Shown here: piece by piece, positions 41,387 to 50,431 of the stretch
Layout: each line of letters starts with the position of its first letter
Numbering within the stretch: position 1 is the first letter of the stretch
Assembly (NCBI RefSeq): GCF_014204975.1
Contig: NZ_JACHMM010000001.1
Span: forward strand, 1,178,001 to 1,242,000
Reading direction: 5' to 3'
From: Jiangella mangrovi
Lineage (GTDB): Bacteria > Actinomycetota > Actinomycetes > Jiangellales > Jiangellaceae
Length of the DNA: 64,000 nt
Position numbers and translations under genes: made by a program
The notes under the pieces: generated by a model
What the model saw: only the letters and a program-made list of their open reading frames with translations
Database searches by the model: none
Told to the model about the DNA's origin: nothing

Positions 41387-43384
41387 ATGTCCGCCGACCC
41401 CGCCCTGCAGGCCGAGCGCGAGCACCTGCGCCGCTCGCGCGCGGACCTCGCCACCATGCGCGAGCACACCCTGTCGCTGACGGCGCAGAGCGCGGACCAC
41501 GTCTCGACGGAGTACCTCAAGGCCGCGCTGTACCGGCGGGCGAAGGCGCTCGAGGACGACCCGTCGCTGCCGCTCTTCTTCGGCCGCATCGACCGCATCG
41601 ACCCGGACGACACGCACGAGTCCTTCCACATCGGCCGCCGGCACGTCATGGACGGCAACGGCGACCCCATGGTCGTCGACTGGCGGGCCGACGTGTCGCG
41701 CGCCTTCTACCGGGCCACCCGGGCCGACCCGCACGGCGTCACGCTGCGCCGCCGCTACGGGTTCGCCGGCGGGGAGCTGACGTCCTACGAGGACGAGCAC
41801 CTGCTCGACCCGGGCGAGGCCGACGTCACCAGCCGCATCCTCACCGAAGAGATCGAGCGCCCGCGCGTCGGGCCCATGCGCGACATCGTCGCCACCATCC
41901 AGCCCGAGCAGGACGAGGTCGTGCGGGCGGGCCTGGACCGGACGGTGTGCGTGCAGGGGGCGCCCGGCACCGGGAAGACCGCCGTCGGGCTGCACCGGGC
42001 GGCGTACCTGCTGCACACCTACCGCGAGCGGCTGGCCCGCACCGGCGTGCTGGTCATCGGGCCGAACCAGGCGTTCCTGCACTACATCGCCCAGGTCCTG
42101 CCGACGCTCGGCGAGGTCGACGTCCGCCAGGTCACCGTCGCGGAGCTCGTCGGCACCGTCCCGGTCCGGAGCACGGACGCCCCGGGCACCGCCGGGCTCA
42201 AGGGCGACGAGCGGCTGGCGACGGTGCTGCGCAACGCCATCTGGTCGCACGTGCGCGAGCCCGAGGAGACGCTCTACGTCACCCGCGGCACGCGCCGCTG
42301 GCGGGTCCCGGTGCACGAGGTCGCCGACGCCGTCGCCACCCTGCGCGAGCGCGGCGACGGCTACACGACGGCGCGGTCGCTGCTCGGCCAGCGGCTGGCG
42401 CACCGGATCCTGCTGCGCATGGAGGCGGCCGGCGAGATCACCGACGACCGCGTGCAGAACGCCGTCGCCCGGTCCCGCCCGGTGAAGCAGTACGTCGACG
42501 AGCTGTGGCCGGCGCTGGACCCGGTGAAGCTGGTCATGCGGCTGCTCAGCGAGCCGGAACTGCTGGCGACGGCCGCCGCCGGCATCCTCGACGACGAGGA
42601 GCAGCGCACGCTGCTCTGGGCCAAGCCGGCCCGCGGGCCCAAGACCGCGCCGTGGTCGCACGCCGACGCCGTCCTGGTCGACGAGGCGGCGGCCGCGCTG
42701 GAGCGGGTCCCCGGAGTCGGCCACGTGGTGCTCGACGAGGCGCAGGACCTCTCGCCCATGGAGCTGCGCGCCGTCGGCCGCCGCGCGGGCACCGGCTCGC
42801 TCACCGTCCTCGGCGACATCGCGCAGGGCACCACCCCGTGGGCGACGCCGTCGTGGCCGGAAGCGCTACGCCATCTCGCCCACACCGACGCGCACCTGGA
42901 AGTCCTGCGCAAGGGCTATCGCGTCCCCGCATCGGTGGTGGAGTTCGCCGGGCGGCTGCTCCCCGTCATCGCGCCCGGCATCGCGCCGCCGGAACCGGTC
43001 CGGTCCAATCCGGGCCGGCTCGACATCACCCGGACCGACGGCGAGCTCACCGCCGCCGTCACCGCCGCGACCGCCGAGGTCGCCGCGCGCGAGGGCTCCG
43101 TCGGCATCATCGTCGCCGACGACGGCGCCGGCGCGGTCGCCGAGGCGCTCCGGCAGGTCGGCGTCGCCTTCGGTGAGCTCGCCGACGACCAGCGCGTCAC
43201 CGTCGTCCCGGCCACCCTCGCGAAGGGCCTCGAGTACGACCACGTGATCGTCGCCGAGCCGGCCGCCATCGTCGCGGCCGAGCCGGCCGGGCTGCGCCGC
43301 CTCTACGTGGTGCTGACCCGCGCGGTCTCCTCGCTCACCGTCGTGCACTCGCAGCCGCTACCGGATCCACTGACCCACCAGTAG
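41387..43384 (+). CDS. helR: HelR/HelD-like RNA polymerase-recycling ATPase
   Basis: The 665-residue protein is a superfamily-1 UvrD/HelD-type ATPase. It has a charged coiled-coil N-terminal arm (EREHLRRSRADLATMREHTL), the HelD signature region FFGRIDRIDPDDTHESFHIGR and VVDWRADVSRAFYRAT, Walker A QGAPGTGKTAVGL, Walker B LDEAQDLSPMEL, and the C-terminal motif LAKGLEYDHVIV. HelD/HelR proteins release stalled RNA polymerase from DNA, and HelR can displace rifamycin. The ATG at 41387 follows AGGAGG. I looked for a rifamycin-associated palindrome upstream and did not find a clear one. Confidence 0.85.
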   Translation: MSADPALQAEREHLRRSRADLATMREHTLSLTAQSADHVSTEYLKAALYRRAKALEDDPSLPLFFGRIDRIDPDDTHESFHIGRRHVMDGNGDPMVVDWRADVSRAFYRATRADPHGVTLRRRYGFAGGELTSYEDEHLLDPGEADVTSRILTEEIERPRVGPMRDIVATIQPEQDEVVRAGLDRTVCVQGAPGTGKTAVGLHRAAYLLHTYRERLARTGVLVIGPNQAFLHYIAQVLPTLGEVDVRQVTVAELVGTVPVRSTDAPGTAGLKGDERLATVLRNAIWSHVREPEETLYVTRGTRRWRVPVHEVADAVATLRERGDGYTTARSLLGQRLAHRILLRMEAAGEITDDRVQNAVARSRPVKQYVDELWPALDPVKLVMRLLSEPELLATAAAGILDDEEQRTLLWAKPARGPKTAPWSHADAVLVDEAAAALERVPGVGHVVLDEAQDLSPMELRAVGRRAGTGSLTVLGDIAQGTTPWATPSWPEALRHLAHTDAHLEVLRKGYRVPASVVEFAGRLLPVIAPGIAPPEPVRSNPGRLDITRTDGELTAAVTAATAEVAAREGSVGIIVADDGAGAVAEALRQVGVAFGELADDQRVTVVPATLAKGLEYDHVIVAEPAAIVAAEPAGLRRLYVVLTRAVSSLTVVHSQPLPDPLTHQ

Positions 43385-43547
43385 CGATACGATGCCGATG
43401 CCCGCCAAGGGCTACATTCTGTGTATTGTCTGCACGGCGTATGGGGTCATCGGCACCCCCCGGAACACGACATCGGGCCGCCGGCCGACGGCACGGGTAG
43501 CAAACGCTGCTCGGACGAGAGCGACGGCACCTGCCTGGGGAGGGCGC

Positions 43548-43607
43548 ATGGCATCGGAATTCGACCCGGCACGGGCCGGACGCGGTGCCCTGGGCATCCA
43601 CCGGTGA
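43548..43607 (+). CDS. 19-residue leader ORF coupled to the reductase gene
   Basis: An ATG preceded by GGGGAGGGCGC opens a 19-codon frame beginning MASEFDPARAG and ending LGIHR. Its TGA overlaps the GTG start of the fatty-acyl reductase fusion (GTGA), exactly like the other junctions in this operon. The reductase GTG has no good ribosome binding site of its own, so I infer that translation of this leader delivers ribosomes to it. No attenuator-type codon run is visible. It could also be a chance ORF. Confidence 0.45.
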   Translation: MASEFDPARAGRGALGIHR

Positions 43608-45898
43608 GCGCCGCTACGGCCAGCGGAGGATCCTCGATCTTGCACGGCGCACACGTTCTTCTCACCGGCGCGACCGGTTTCGTCGGACAGGCACTGCTCG
43701 AGAAGCTGCTGTCCAGCTACCCGGACACCCGGGTCAGCCTCATCGTCCGGCCGCGGGGGGCGCTCAGCGCCCAGGACCGCATCGACCGGCTGTTCCGCAA
43801 GCCCGTCTTCGGCACCTGGCGCGCGGCCGTCGGCGAGGACGAGGCCGAGCGGCAGTACCGCGAGCGGGTCACCGTCCTCGAGGGCGACCTCGGCGACCTG
43901 CCGCCGCTGCCCGCGGACGTCGACGTCGTCGTCCACTCCGCGTCGACGGTCTCGTTCGACCTGCCCATCGACGAGGCGTTCGCCTCCAACGTCTCCGGTC
44001 CCGAGTCGCTGTACCGGGCGCTGCTGGCCGGCGGCACCGACCCGCACGTCGTGCACGTCTCCACAGGCTACGTCGCCGGGTTGCGCAAGGGCATCGCCGA
44101 GGAGCGCAGCCTCGACCACGACGTCGACCGCACCGCCGAGCTCACCTACGCGCAGTCCGCCCGGCCCGACATCGAGCGGGTGTCGCGCAGCCCTCGGCTG
44201 CTGCGCCGGCTGCTCACCGAGGCGCAGGAGGAGCACGGCCGGGCCGGCGCGCGCGTGGTCACCGACGCCGCCGAGCAGGCCCGCCAGGACTGGGTCCGCA
44301 ACGAGCTGGTCGAGGCCGGGCGCACCCGGGCGCAGAGCCTGGGCTGGCCCGACGTCTACACCTTCACCAAGGCGCTGGGCGAGCGGGTCGCCGAGGATCT
44401 CTGGGCGGGCTCGGGCCACCGGCTCACCGTCGTGCGCCCGACGATCATCGAGTCGTCGCTGAAGCACCCGTTCCCCGGCTGGATCGACGGCTTCAAGGTC
44501 GCCGACCCGCTCATCGCCGCCTACGGACGGGGCCTGCTGCCGGAGTTCCCGGCGCTGGCCGACACCGTGCTCGACGTCATCCCCGTCGACTTCGTCGTCA
44601 ATGCCGCCCTGGCCGCGGCCGCCGCCCCGCCGCCGCCCGGCGAGGCGCAGTACTTCCAGGTCAGCTCCGGCATCACCAACCCGCTGCCGTTCGGGCGGCT
44701 GCTGCGGCTGGTGCACGAGTACTTCGAGGCCAACCCGCTCCAGGATGCCAAGGGCCTCGTCGCCGTCCCGTCGTGGTCGTTCCCGCACCGCGGCGTGGTC
44801 GAGCGGGCGCTGCGCCGCCGCGAGCGGGTCGTCGACCTCGCCGACAAGGCCGTCGACCGCCTGCCGCCGGGCGAGCGGTCGCGCAAGTGGATCTCGACCA
44901 TCTACCGGGCCCGGCGCGACCTCGACACTCTGCGCAAGTTCACCTCGCTGTACCAGCCGTACACCGAGACCGAGGTCATCTTCGACGACGCGAAGCTGCG
45001 GGCGCTGCACGCGGCACTGCCCGACGACCGCAAGGCCGAGCACGGCTTCGACGTCACCGAGATCGACTGGGCGCACTACCTGCAGAAGATCCACATCCCG
45101 AGCGTTCCCGGCCTCACCCGGGGCAGCGGCGGCGACGGCGGCAGCGGCGGCTCCGCGCCCCTCGACCTCCCGCAGCGCACCGACGTCGTGGCGGTGTTCG
45201 ACCTGCAGAAGACGGTCGCGGCGGCCACCCTGGTCGAGCACTACGTGTGGATCGAGCTGGCCGCGAAGCCGCTGTCGCGCTGGCCGGTCGTGCTGAGCAA
45301 CCTCGTCGCGCTGGGCCCGCGCTACCTGCAGGCCGAACGGCGCGACCGCGGCGACTTCATCCGCACGTTCATGCGCCGCTACGAGGGCGTCCACGAGAAC
45401 GAGCTGCGCAAGGTCATCGCCGACGAAGTGACGGTGTCGCTGCACAAGGGCCTGTTCGAGGACGCGCTCGAGCGCATCCGGGCGCACCGCGCGGCCGGGC
45501 ACCGCACGGTCCTGCTCACCGGCGAGATCGACGTGTTCGTCGAGCCGCTGGCGACCCTGTTCGACGTCGTGGTGGCCGGGAAGATGGAGTCCGACGAGTC
45601 CGGGCGCTGGACCGGTCACCTGGCCGCGCCGCCGCTGGTCGGCGAGGCCCGTGCGGCCTGGCTGCGCCGCTACGCCCAGGCCGAGGGGTTCGACCTCGCC
45701 GGCTCCTACGCCTACGGCGACAGCTACGCCGACCGCTCCTGGCTCGAGGTCGTCGGCCACCCCCACGCCGTCAACCCCGACGCCAGCCTCTACCGCTACG
45801 CCAAGTCCAAGCGCTGGCCCGTGCACAGCTGGACCACCACCGCCGAGGGCCGGTTGTCGCCGGTGCTGCGCAGCGTCCGCGGAGCGCGACGGGCATGA
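43604..45898 (+). CDS. Fatty acyl-CoA reductase fused to a HAD-IB-like domain
   Basis: The 764-residue fusion starts with an extended SDR of the fatty-acyl-CoA-reductase type (about 12-390): VLLTGATGFVGQALLEKLL binds NADPH, VVHSASTVSFDLPIDEA and VHVSTGYVAG follow, and DVYTFTKALGERV holds the catalytic Tyr and Lys. A Gly/Ser linker near 508-520 leads to a HAD-IB-like domain (about 525-740) beginning VAVFDLQKTVAAATL, with HRTVLLTGEIDVFVEPLA and YAYGDSYADRSWLE as later motifs. Motif I reads DLQKT where active HAD enzymes have DxDxT, so the second Asp is replaced by Gln and phosphatase activity is doubtful. It probably makes fatty alcohol for the ether-lipid enzyme encoded three genes on. Confidence 0.85.
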   Translation: MSAATASGGSSILHGAHVLLTGATGFVGQALLEKLLSSYPDTRVSLIVRPRGALSAQDRIDRLFRKPVFGTWRAAVGEDEAERQYRERVTVLEGDLGDLPPLPADVDVVVHSASTVSFDLPIDEAFASNVSGPESLYRALLAGGTDPHVVHVSTGYVAGLRKGIAEERSLDHDVDRTAELTYAQSARPDIERVSRSPRLLRRLLTEAQEEHGRAGARVVTDAAEQARQDWVRNELVEAGRTRAQSLGWPDVYTFTKALGERVAEDLWAGSGHRLTVVRPTIIESSLKHPFPGWIDGFKVADPLIAAYGRGLLPEFPALADTVLDVIPVDFVVNAALAAAAAPPPPGEAQYFQVSSGITNPLPFGRLLRLVHEYFEANPLQDAKGLVAVPSWSFPHRGVVERALRRRERVVDLADKAVDRLPPGERSRKWISTIYRARRDLDTLRKFTSLYQPYTETEVIFDDAKLRALHAALPDDRKAEHGFDVTEIDWAHYLQKIHIPSVPGLTRGSGGDGGSGGSAPLDLPQRTDVVAVFDLQKTVAAATLVEHYVWIELAAKPLSRWPVVLSNLVALGPRYLQAERRDRGDFIRTFMRRYEGVHENELRKVIADEVTVSLHKGLFEDALERIRAHRAAGHRTVLLTGEIDVFVEPLATLFDVVVAGKMESDESGRWTGHLAAPPLVGEARAAWLRRYAQAEGFDLAGSYAYGDSYADRSWLEVVGHPHAVNPDASLYRYAKSKRWPVHSWTTTAEGRLSPVLRSVRGARRA

Positions 45899-46680
45899 CC
45901 GGGCGGCTCCTCACCGGCCGGGCGCTGGTGACCGGCGGGACGTCGGGCATCGGGCTCGCGTTCGCCGAGGCGCTGGCCGCCCGCGGCTGCGACCTCGTGC
46001 TGGTGGCGCGCGACGGCGACCGCCTCGAGGGCACGGCCGGGGCGCTGCGCGAGAAGCACGGCGTCGACGTCGAGGTGCTGAAGGCCGACCTCGGCGACCG
46101 CACCCAGGTCGACATCGTCGTGGCGCGGCTGACCGACCGGGACCAGCCGATCGAGGTCTTCGTCAACAACGCCGGCAAGGGCGTGCACGCGCGGCTGGCC
46201 ACCGACGACACCAGCGAGCACGAGCAGGCCATCGACCTCATGATCACGGCGGTCGTCGTGCTCGGGGCGGCCGCCGCCCGCACCATGCGCGAGCGCGGCC
46301 ACGGCGTCATCATCAACGTCTCGTCGGTCGCCGGCCTCATCACCATGGGCGGCTACTCGGCGGTGAAGTCGTTCGTCCGCACCTACTCCGAGAGCCTGTC
46401 ACTCGAGCTGGCCGGCAGCGGGGTCCAGGTCACGGCGCTGCTCCCGGGTTGGGTGCGCACCGAGTTCCACGAGCGGGCCGGCATCCGGACCAGCTCCATC
46501 CCGTCGTCGCTGTGGCTCGAGGCCGACCGCGTCGTCGCCGACTGCCTGGCCGATGTCGAGAAGAGGCGGGTCCGTTCGGTACCGTCAGCACGGTTCAAGG
46601 TCCTGGCCTGGCTGGCCGAGCACGCCCCCCGTGCGGCGGTGCGCAAGGTCACCGCACGACTGGTGAGCGGACGACGATGA
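45895..46680 (+). CDS. Short-chain dehydrogenase/reductase
   Basis: The 261-residue protein is a classical SDR: ALVTGGTSGIGLAFAEALA binds the cofactor, FVNNAGKGVHA is the NNAG motif, the catalytic Ser is in INVSSVAGL, and Tyr/Lys are in GGYSAVKSFV. It resembles acyl- or alkyl-DHAP-reductase-like and ketoreductase SDRs, but the substrate cannot be set by sequence. In this operon a reduction of alkyl- or acyl-dihydroxyacetone phosphate would fit. It begins within the stop codon of the upstream fusion (ATGA) and its own stop overlaps plsC-like gene start. Confidence 0.85.
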   Translation: MTGRLLTGRALVTGGTSGIGLAFAEALAARGCDLVLVARDGDRLEGTAGALREKHGVDVEVLKADLGDRTQVDIVVARLTDRDQPIEVFVNNAGKGVHARLATDDTSEHEQAIDLMITAVVVLGAAAARTMRERGHGVIINVSSVAGLITMGGYSAVKSFVRTYSESLSLELAGSGVQVTALLPGWVRTEFHERAGIRTSSIPSSLWLEADRVVADCLADVEKRRVRSVPSARFKVLAWLAEHAPRAAVRKVTARLVSGRR

Positions 46681-47447
46681 ACGCACTGCCGAGTACGAAG
46701 AGGTACCACGCGGCCTGGCACCGGTTCGCCCGGTTCGTGGCCCAGCGGATGATGCTGCGGCCGGTCGTGCACCTGACCACCAAGGTGACGGTGCGGGGCG
46801 CCGAGAACCTCGACGGTCTCGCCGTGCCGTTCGTCGTGGTGGCCAACCACAGCAGCCACCTCGACGCGCCGCTGCTGGTCACCGAGCTGCCGCGGCGCTA
46901 CACCCGCACCATGGCCGTCAACGCCGCCGCCGACTACTTCTACCGCTGGTGGTGGATGAAGGCGACCACGTCGCTGTTCTTCAACACCTACCCCGTCAGC
47001 CGCACCAACGCCGACATGGGCAAGGGCCGCGGCCTGGCCAACAAGCTGCTGAGCGAGAACGTCCCGGTCGTCGTGTTCCCCGAGGGCACCCGGCGCAACA
47101 CCGAGGGCGGCGTCAAGCGGTTCAAGCCCGGCGCGGCCGCGCTGAGCATCGCCCAGGGCGTGCCGTGCGTGCCGGTGGCGATCATCGGTACGGACCAGGC
47201 CATGCCGGTAGGGCAGTGGTGGCCGAAGCGGGGCCGCCCGCCGGTGACGCTGGTCATCGGCGCGCCCATCCACCCGGTCGACGGCGAGCGGACCCGCGAC
47301 CTCACCGAACGGCTCGAGGCGAAGGTCGCGGCCATGGTCGCGACGGGCGACCCGGACGCCGAGGGACGACCACGGCGCGACACCGCCAAGGCGGACGAGC
47401 CGGCGGAGCAGCAGAGCGAGCAGGCTCAGAAGGAGGAGGCGTCGTGA
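46677..47447 (+). CDS. PlsC-type 1-acyl-glycerol-3-phosphate acyltransferase
   Basis: The 256-residue protein has the acyltransferase motifs in order: block I VVVANHSSHLDAPLL (NHxxxxD), block II around SRTNADMGKGRGL, block III VVVFPEGTRRNTEG, and block IV VPCVPVAIIGT. It would add an acyl chain to sn-2 of a lysophospholipid-like acceptor. The tail is hydrophilic (KADEPAEQQSEQAQKEEAS). It overlaps both neighbours by four bases (ATGA upstream, GTGA downstream). In an ether-lipid scheme it would acylate 1-alkyl-glycerol-3-phosphate. Confidence 0.9.
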   Translation: MNALPSTKRYHAAWHRFARFVAQRMMLRPVVHLTTKVTVRGAENLDGLAVPFVVVANHSSHLDAPLLVTELPRRYTRTMAVNAAADYFYRWWWMKATTSLFFNTYPVSRTNADMGKGRGLANKLLSENVPVVVFPEGTRRNTEGGVKRFKPGAAALSIAQGVPCVPVAIIGTDQAMPVGQWWPKRGRPPVTLVIGAPIHPVDGERTRDLTERLEAKVAAMVATGDPDAEGRPRRDTAKADEPAEQQSEQAQKEEAS

Positions 47448-49132
47448 CGGGTGTGAAGCACCAGAAGTGGTGGGGCTGGGGCGTCGAGGGCATCGCCTTC
47501 ACGCACGAGGACAAGCCGAGGCTCGCGCCGTTCGTCATGGAGAAGATCGGCATCGACCTCAACACCCCCGGCACGCCGCCGCCCGCGTTCGAGGACCTCA
47601 AGGTGCCGGCCTCGCAGCTCGGCGACGACCTCGGCGCGACGCTGCGCGACGCCGTCGGCGAGCAGTACGTCGACACCACCGACCTCAACCGGGTCGTGCA
47701 CACCTACGGCAAGGGCCTGGTCGACCTCGTCCGCGTGCGCGCCGGCGACCTCCCCCGAGTGCCCGACGCGGTGGTCTACCCGGCCGACGAGGACCAGGTG
47801 CGGCAGGTGGTCGACGCCGTGGTAGCGGCCGACGGCGTCATCATCCCGTTCGGCGGCGGCTCCAACATCTCCGGCTCGCTGACCCCGCAGCCGGCCGAGC
47901 AGCGGGTGGTCGTGTCGCTCGACCTCGGCCGGCTCAGCCGCGTGCTCGAGGTCGACGAGGCCGCCGGGCTGGCCCGCATCCAGGCCGGTGCGCTCGGCCC
48001 GGACCTCGAGGAGCAGCTCAACGCCCGCGGCTGGACCATGGGCCACCAGCCCGACAGCTTCAAGCACTCCACGCTCGGCGGCTGGGTCGCGACCCGCAGC
48101 TCGGGCATGCAGTCGGACAGGTACGGCGACATCGCCGACATCACCCGCGGCATGCGGGTCGTGCTGCCGGGCAAGGTCATCGTGCTGCGGCCGCTGCCGA
48201 GCACGTCGTCGGGGCCGAGCGTGCGCGAGATGATCCTGGGCTCCGAGGGCCGGCTCGGCGTCATCACCGAGGTCTGGGTCAACGTGCACCGGCTGCCCGA
48301 GAACCGCGAGATCATCGCCTACCTGTTCCCGACGTGGGCGGCCGGCATCGCGGCGATGCACGAGATCTCCGAGTCCGACGCGGCGCCGACGGTGACCCGC
48401 GTCTCCGACGCCAACGAGACCGCGTTCTCGCTGTCGATGCAGAAGCCCTCGAAGGGCCTGGCGGCGAAGGCCGGCCCGATCCTGTTCAACGTGCTCGAGC
48501 GGCGCGGCTGGGACCTCTCGGCCGCGTGCCTGTCCTACATCGGGTACGAGGGCACGGAGTCGCACCTGAAGTACGAGAAGGGCCTCGTCGGCAAGATCGT
48601 CAAGAAGCACGGCGGCATCAAGCTGGGCAAGGGCCCGGGCTCGCTGTACGACCAGAAGAAGTTCGACACCCCGTACATCCGCGACTTCCTCCTCGACATC
48701 GGCGCGCTGGGCGACGTCTCCGAGACCGCCGCGCCGTGGTCGAAGCTGATGAACCTGTACGCCAACACCATCCGGGCGGCCAACGAGGCCTACGCGGAGC
48801 TGGGCGTCAAGGGCTTCGCCATGTGCCACCTGTCGCACAGCTACCACTCCGGCGCGTGCCTCTACTTCACCTTCGCGTTCCCGCCCGCCACCGACGTGCC
48901 GGCCGAGCAGATCGAGCAGTACTGGCAGGTGAAGAAGGCGATCCAGCAGTCGTTCATCGACAACGAGGCCACCATCTCGCACCACCACGGCGTCGGCACC
49001 GACCACGCCCACTGGCTCGAGGACGACATTTCGCCGGCCGGCACCGACGTCATGGCCGGGCTGCTGAAGTCGGTCGACCCCGGCCGGAACCTCAACCCCG
49101 GGACGCTGCTGCCGGCTCACCGGGAGTGGTGA
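47444..49132 (+). CDS. FAD-binding oxidase, alkyl-DHAP-synthase-like
   Basis: The 562-residue protein belongs to the FAD-linked oxidase family of alkyldihydroxyacetonephosphate synthases. The N-terminus KWWGWGVEGIAF is typical of that family. FAD binding is seen in PADEDQVRQVVDAV, IPFGGGSNISGSL, and later GHQPDSFKHSTLGGWVATRSSGMQS, which contains the TxGGWxxxxxxG pattern. GTDHAHWLEDDIS holds a candidate active-site His, and DPGRNLNPGTLL closes the domain. The enzyme swaps the acyl group of acyl-DHAP for a fatty alcohol, creating the ether bond. Its start overlaps the PlsC stop and its last 41 bases overlap the convergent MFS gene. Confidence 0.85.
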   Translation: MTGVKHQKWWGWGVEGIAFTHEDKPRLAPFVMEKIGIDLNTPGTPPPAFEDLKVPASQLGDDLGATLRDAVGEQYVDTTDLNRVVHTYGKGLVDLVRVRAGDLPRVPDAVVYPADEDQVRQVVDAVVAADGVIIPFGGGSNISGSLTPQPAEQRVVVSLDLGRLSRVLEVDEAAGLARIQAGALGPDLEEQLNARGWTMGHQPDSFKHSTLGGWVATRSSGMQSDRYGDIADITRGMRVVLPGKVIVLRPLPSTSSGPSVREMILGSEGRLGVITEVWVNVHRLPENREIIAYLFPTWAAGIAAMHEISESDAAPTVTRVSDANETAFSLSMQKPSKGLAAKAGPILFNVLERRGWDLSAACLSYIGYEGTESHLKYEKGLVGKIVKKHGGIKLGKGPGSLYDQKKFDTPYIRDFLLDIGALGDVSETAAPWSKLMNLYANTIRAANEAYAELGVKGFAMCHLSHSYHSGACLYFTFAFPPATDVPAEQIEQYWQVKKAIQQSFIDNEATISHHHGVGTDHAHWLEDDISPAGTDVMAGLLKSVDPGRNLNPGTLLPAHREW

Positions 49133-50339
49133 CGGCGCCGGCTTCCCGCCGGGTGCGCAGGCGGACAGCCGCCAAAACCACGGCGAGAGCCGCGGCTGCC
49201 ACCGTCACCGCGAAGGCCGGACGGTGCCCGCCGAGGTCGGCCAGCCGGCCGGCGATGCCGGACCCGATGGCGTAGCCGATGCCGGTGGCTCCGGCCAGAA
49301 GCGTCATGGCCGCGCCGACGCGGGTCACCGGCACGAGCTGCTCGGCGGCCGCGAACACGCTGATCATGTACGGCGCCACCGCGAGGCCGAGCACCAGCAC
49401 CACCGGGACGAGCGCCGTCAGCGACCCGGCCAGCAGCAGCGGCGACGACAGCACCACCAGGCCCACGGCGAACACCAGAATGCGCCGGTCGTAGCCGAAC
49501 CGGGCCGGCAGCGCCGCCGTCGCCAGTCCGGCCAGCACGCTGCCCACACCGAGCAGCGAGTGCACCAGGCCGGCCATGCCGGGTGCGCCCGAGGCCGTGG
49601 CCAGCGCCGTCGTGCCGGTCTGCGTGGCGCCGAAGATGACGCCGATGAACAGCTGGGCCAGGCACAGGGTGAGGAACGCCGCGGTGACGAACGACGCGCC
49701 GTGAACGGCCGCCGACGCGCGCAGAGCGTGGGTGAGCCGGGCGGTCGGGTGCAGCGCGAACCAGGAGCCGAATACCACCAGCAGGCCCGCAGCGGCGAGC
49801 AGTGCTCCGCTGGGGCTCAGCGCGACCGCGCCGAGGCCGACCAGCGCCGGGCCGAGCACGAACGAGGCCTCGTCGGCCGCGCCCTCGTAGGCGAACGCGG
49901 CGTCGACCAGCCGCGGCTGGGCGGCGCCGGTGCGGTGGGTGATGGGCCGCCAGCGCACCCGGGCCAGCGGCCCGACCTGCGGCATCGTGAAGCCGGCGAC
50001 GGCGGCCGCGACCACCAGCGCCGGGGTGCTCGCGCCGGCCTGTACGGCGCCGACCAGCACGGCCAGCGCCAGCCCGGCCGCCAGCGACTGCGCCAGGACG
50101 ATGGGCCGCTGCCCGATGCGGTCGGCGACGGTTCCGGCCAGCGGGGCGCCGACGGCGTTCGCGACGGCCAGCGCGCCCGCGGCCAGGCCACCGGCGGCGT
50201 AGCGGCCGGTGGCGTCGGACACCAGCAGCAGGGTGCCGAGCTGACTCATGGCGAGCGGCAGCCGGCCGACGAAGGCGACGACGACATAGCCGAGACCGGC
50301 GAGGGAGAGAAGGCGGCGGTACGAAGCGATGGGGGACAC
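49092..50339 (-). CDS. MFS transporter
   Basis: The 415-residue protein has about 12 hydrophobic segments in two halves, with VADRIGQRPIVLA as the MFS motif-A loop in the first half. No substrate can be assigned. The start GTG 50339 (VSPIASYRRLLSLAG) has CCGGAG upstream and removes a Trp/Arg-rich extension that looks non-coding. The 3' end overlaps the convergent alkyl-DHAP-synthase-like gene by 41 bases. The divergent HD-domain gene begins 93 bases away. Confidence 0.85.
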   Translation of the reverse strand: MSPIASYRRLLSLAGLGYVVVAFVGRLPLAMSQLGTLLLVSDATGRYAAGGLAAGALAVANAVGAPLAGTVADRIGQRPIVLAQSLAAGLALAVLVGAVQAGASTPALVVAAAVAGFTMPQVGPLARVRWRPITHRTGAAQPRLVDAAFAYEGAADEASFVLGPALVGLGAVALSPSGALLAAAGLLVVFGSWFALHPTARLTHALRASAAVHGASFVTAAFLTLCLAQLFIGVIFGATQTGTTALATASGAPGMAGLVHSLLGVGSVLAGLATAALPARFGYDRRILVFAVGLVVLSSPLLLAGSLTALVPVVLVLGLAVAPYMISVFAAAEQLVPVTRVGAAMTLLAGATGIGYAIGSGIAGRLADLGGHRPAFAVTVAAAALAVVLAAVRLRTRREAGAVTTPGEPAAASRG

Positions 50340-50431
50340 GGGAACTCCGGAAACGACTCGGTGGCGCGTCTCCCGCCACCAGACGCGCGCTGTTCCCTGT
50401 GCTACGGACATTCTACAACGAGAATGGGCAC

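Noticed and set aside
43412..45826. 804-codon minus-strand frame opposite the reductase fusion
   Set aside because: Antisense shadow; the plus strand has NADPH-binding and HAD motifs.
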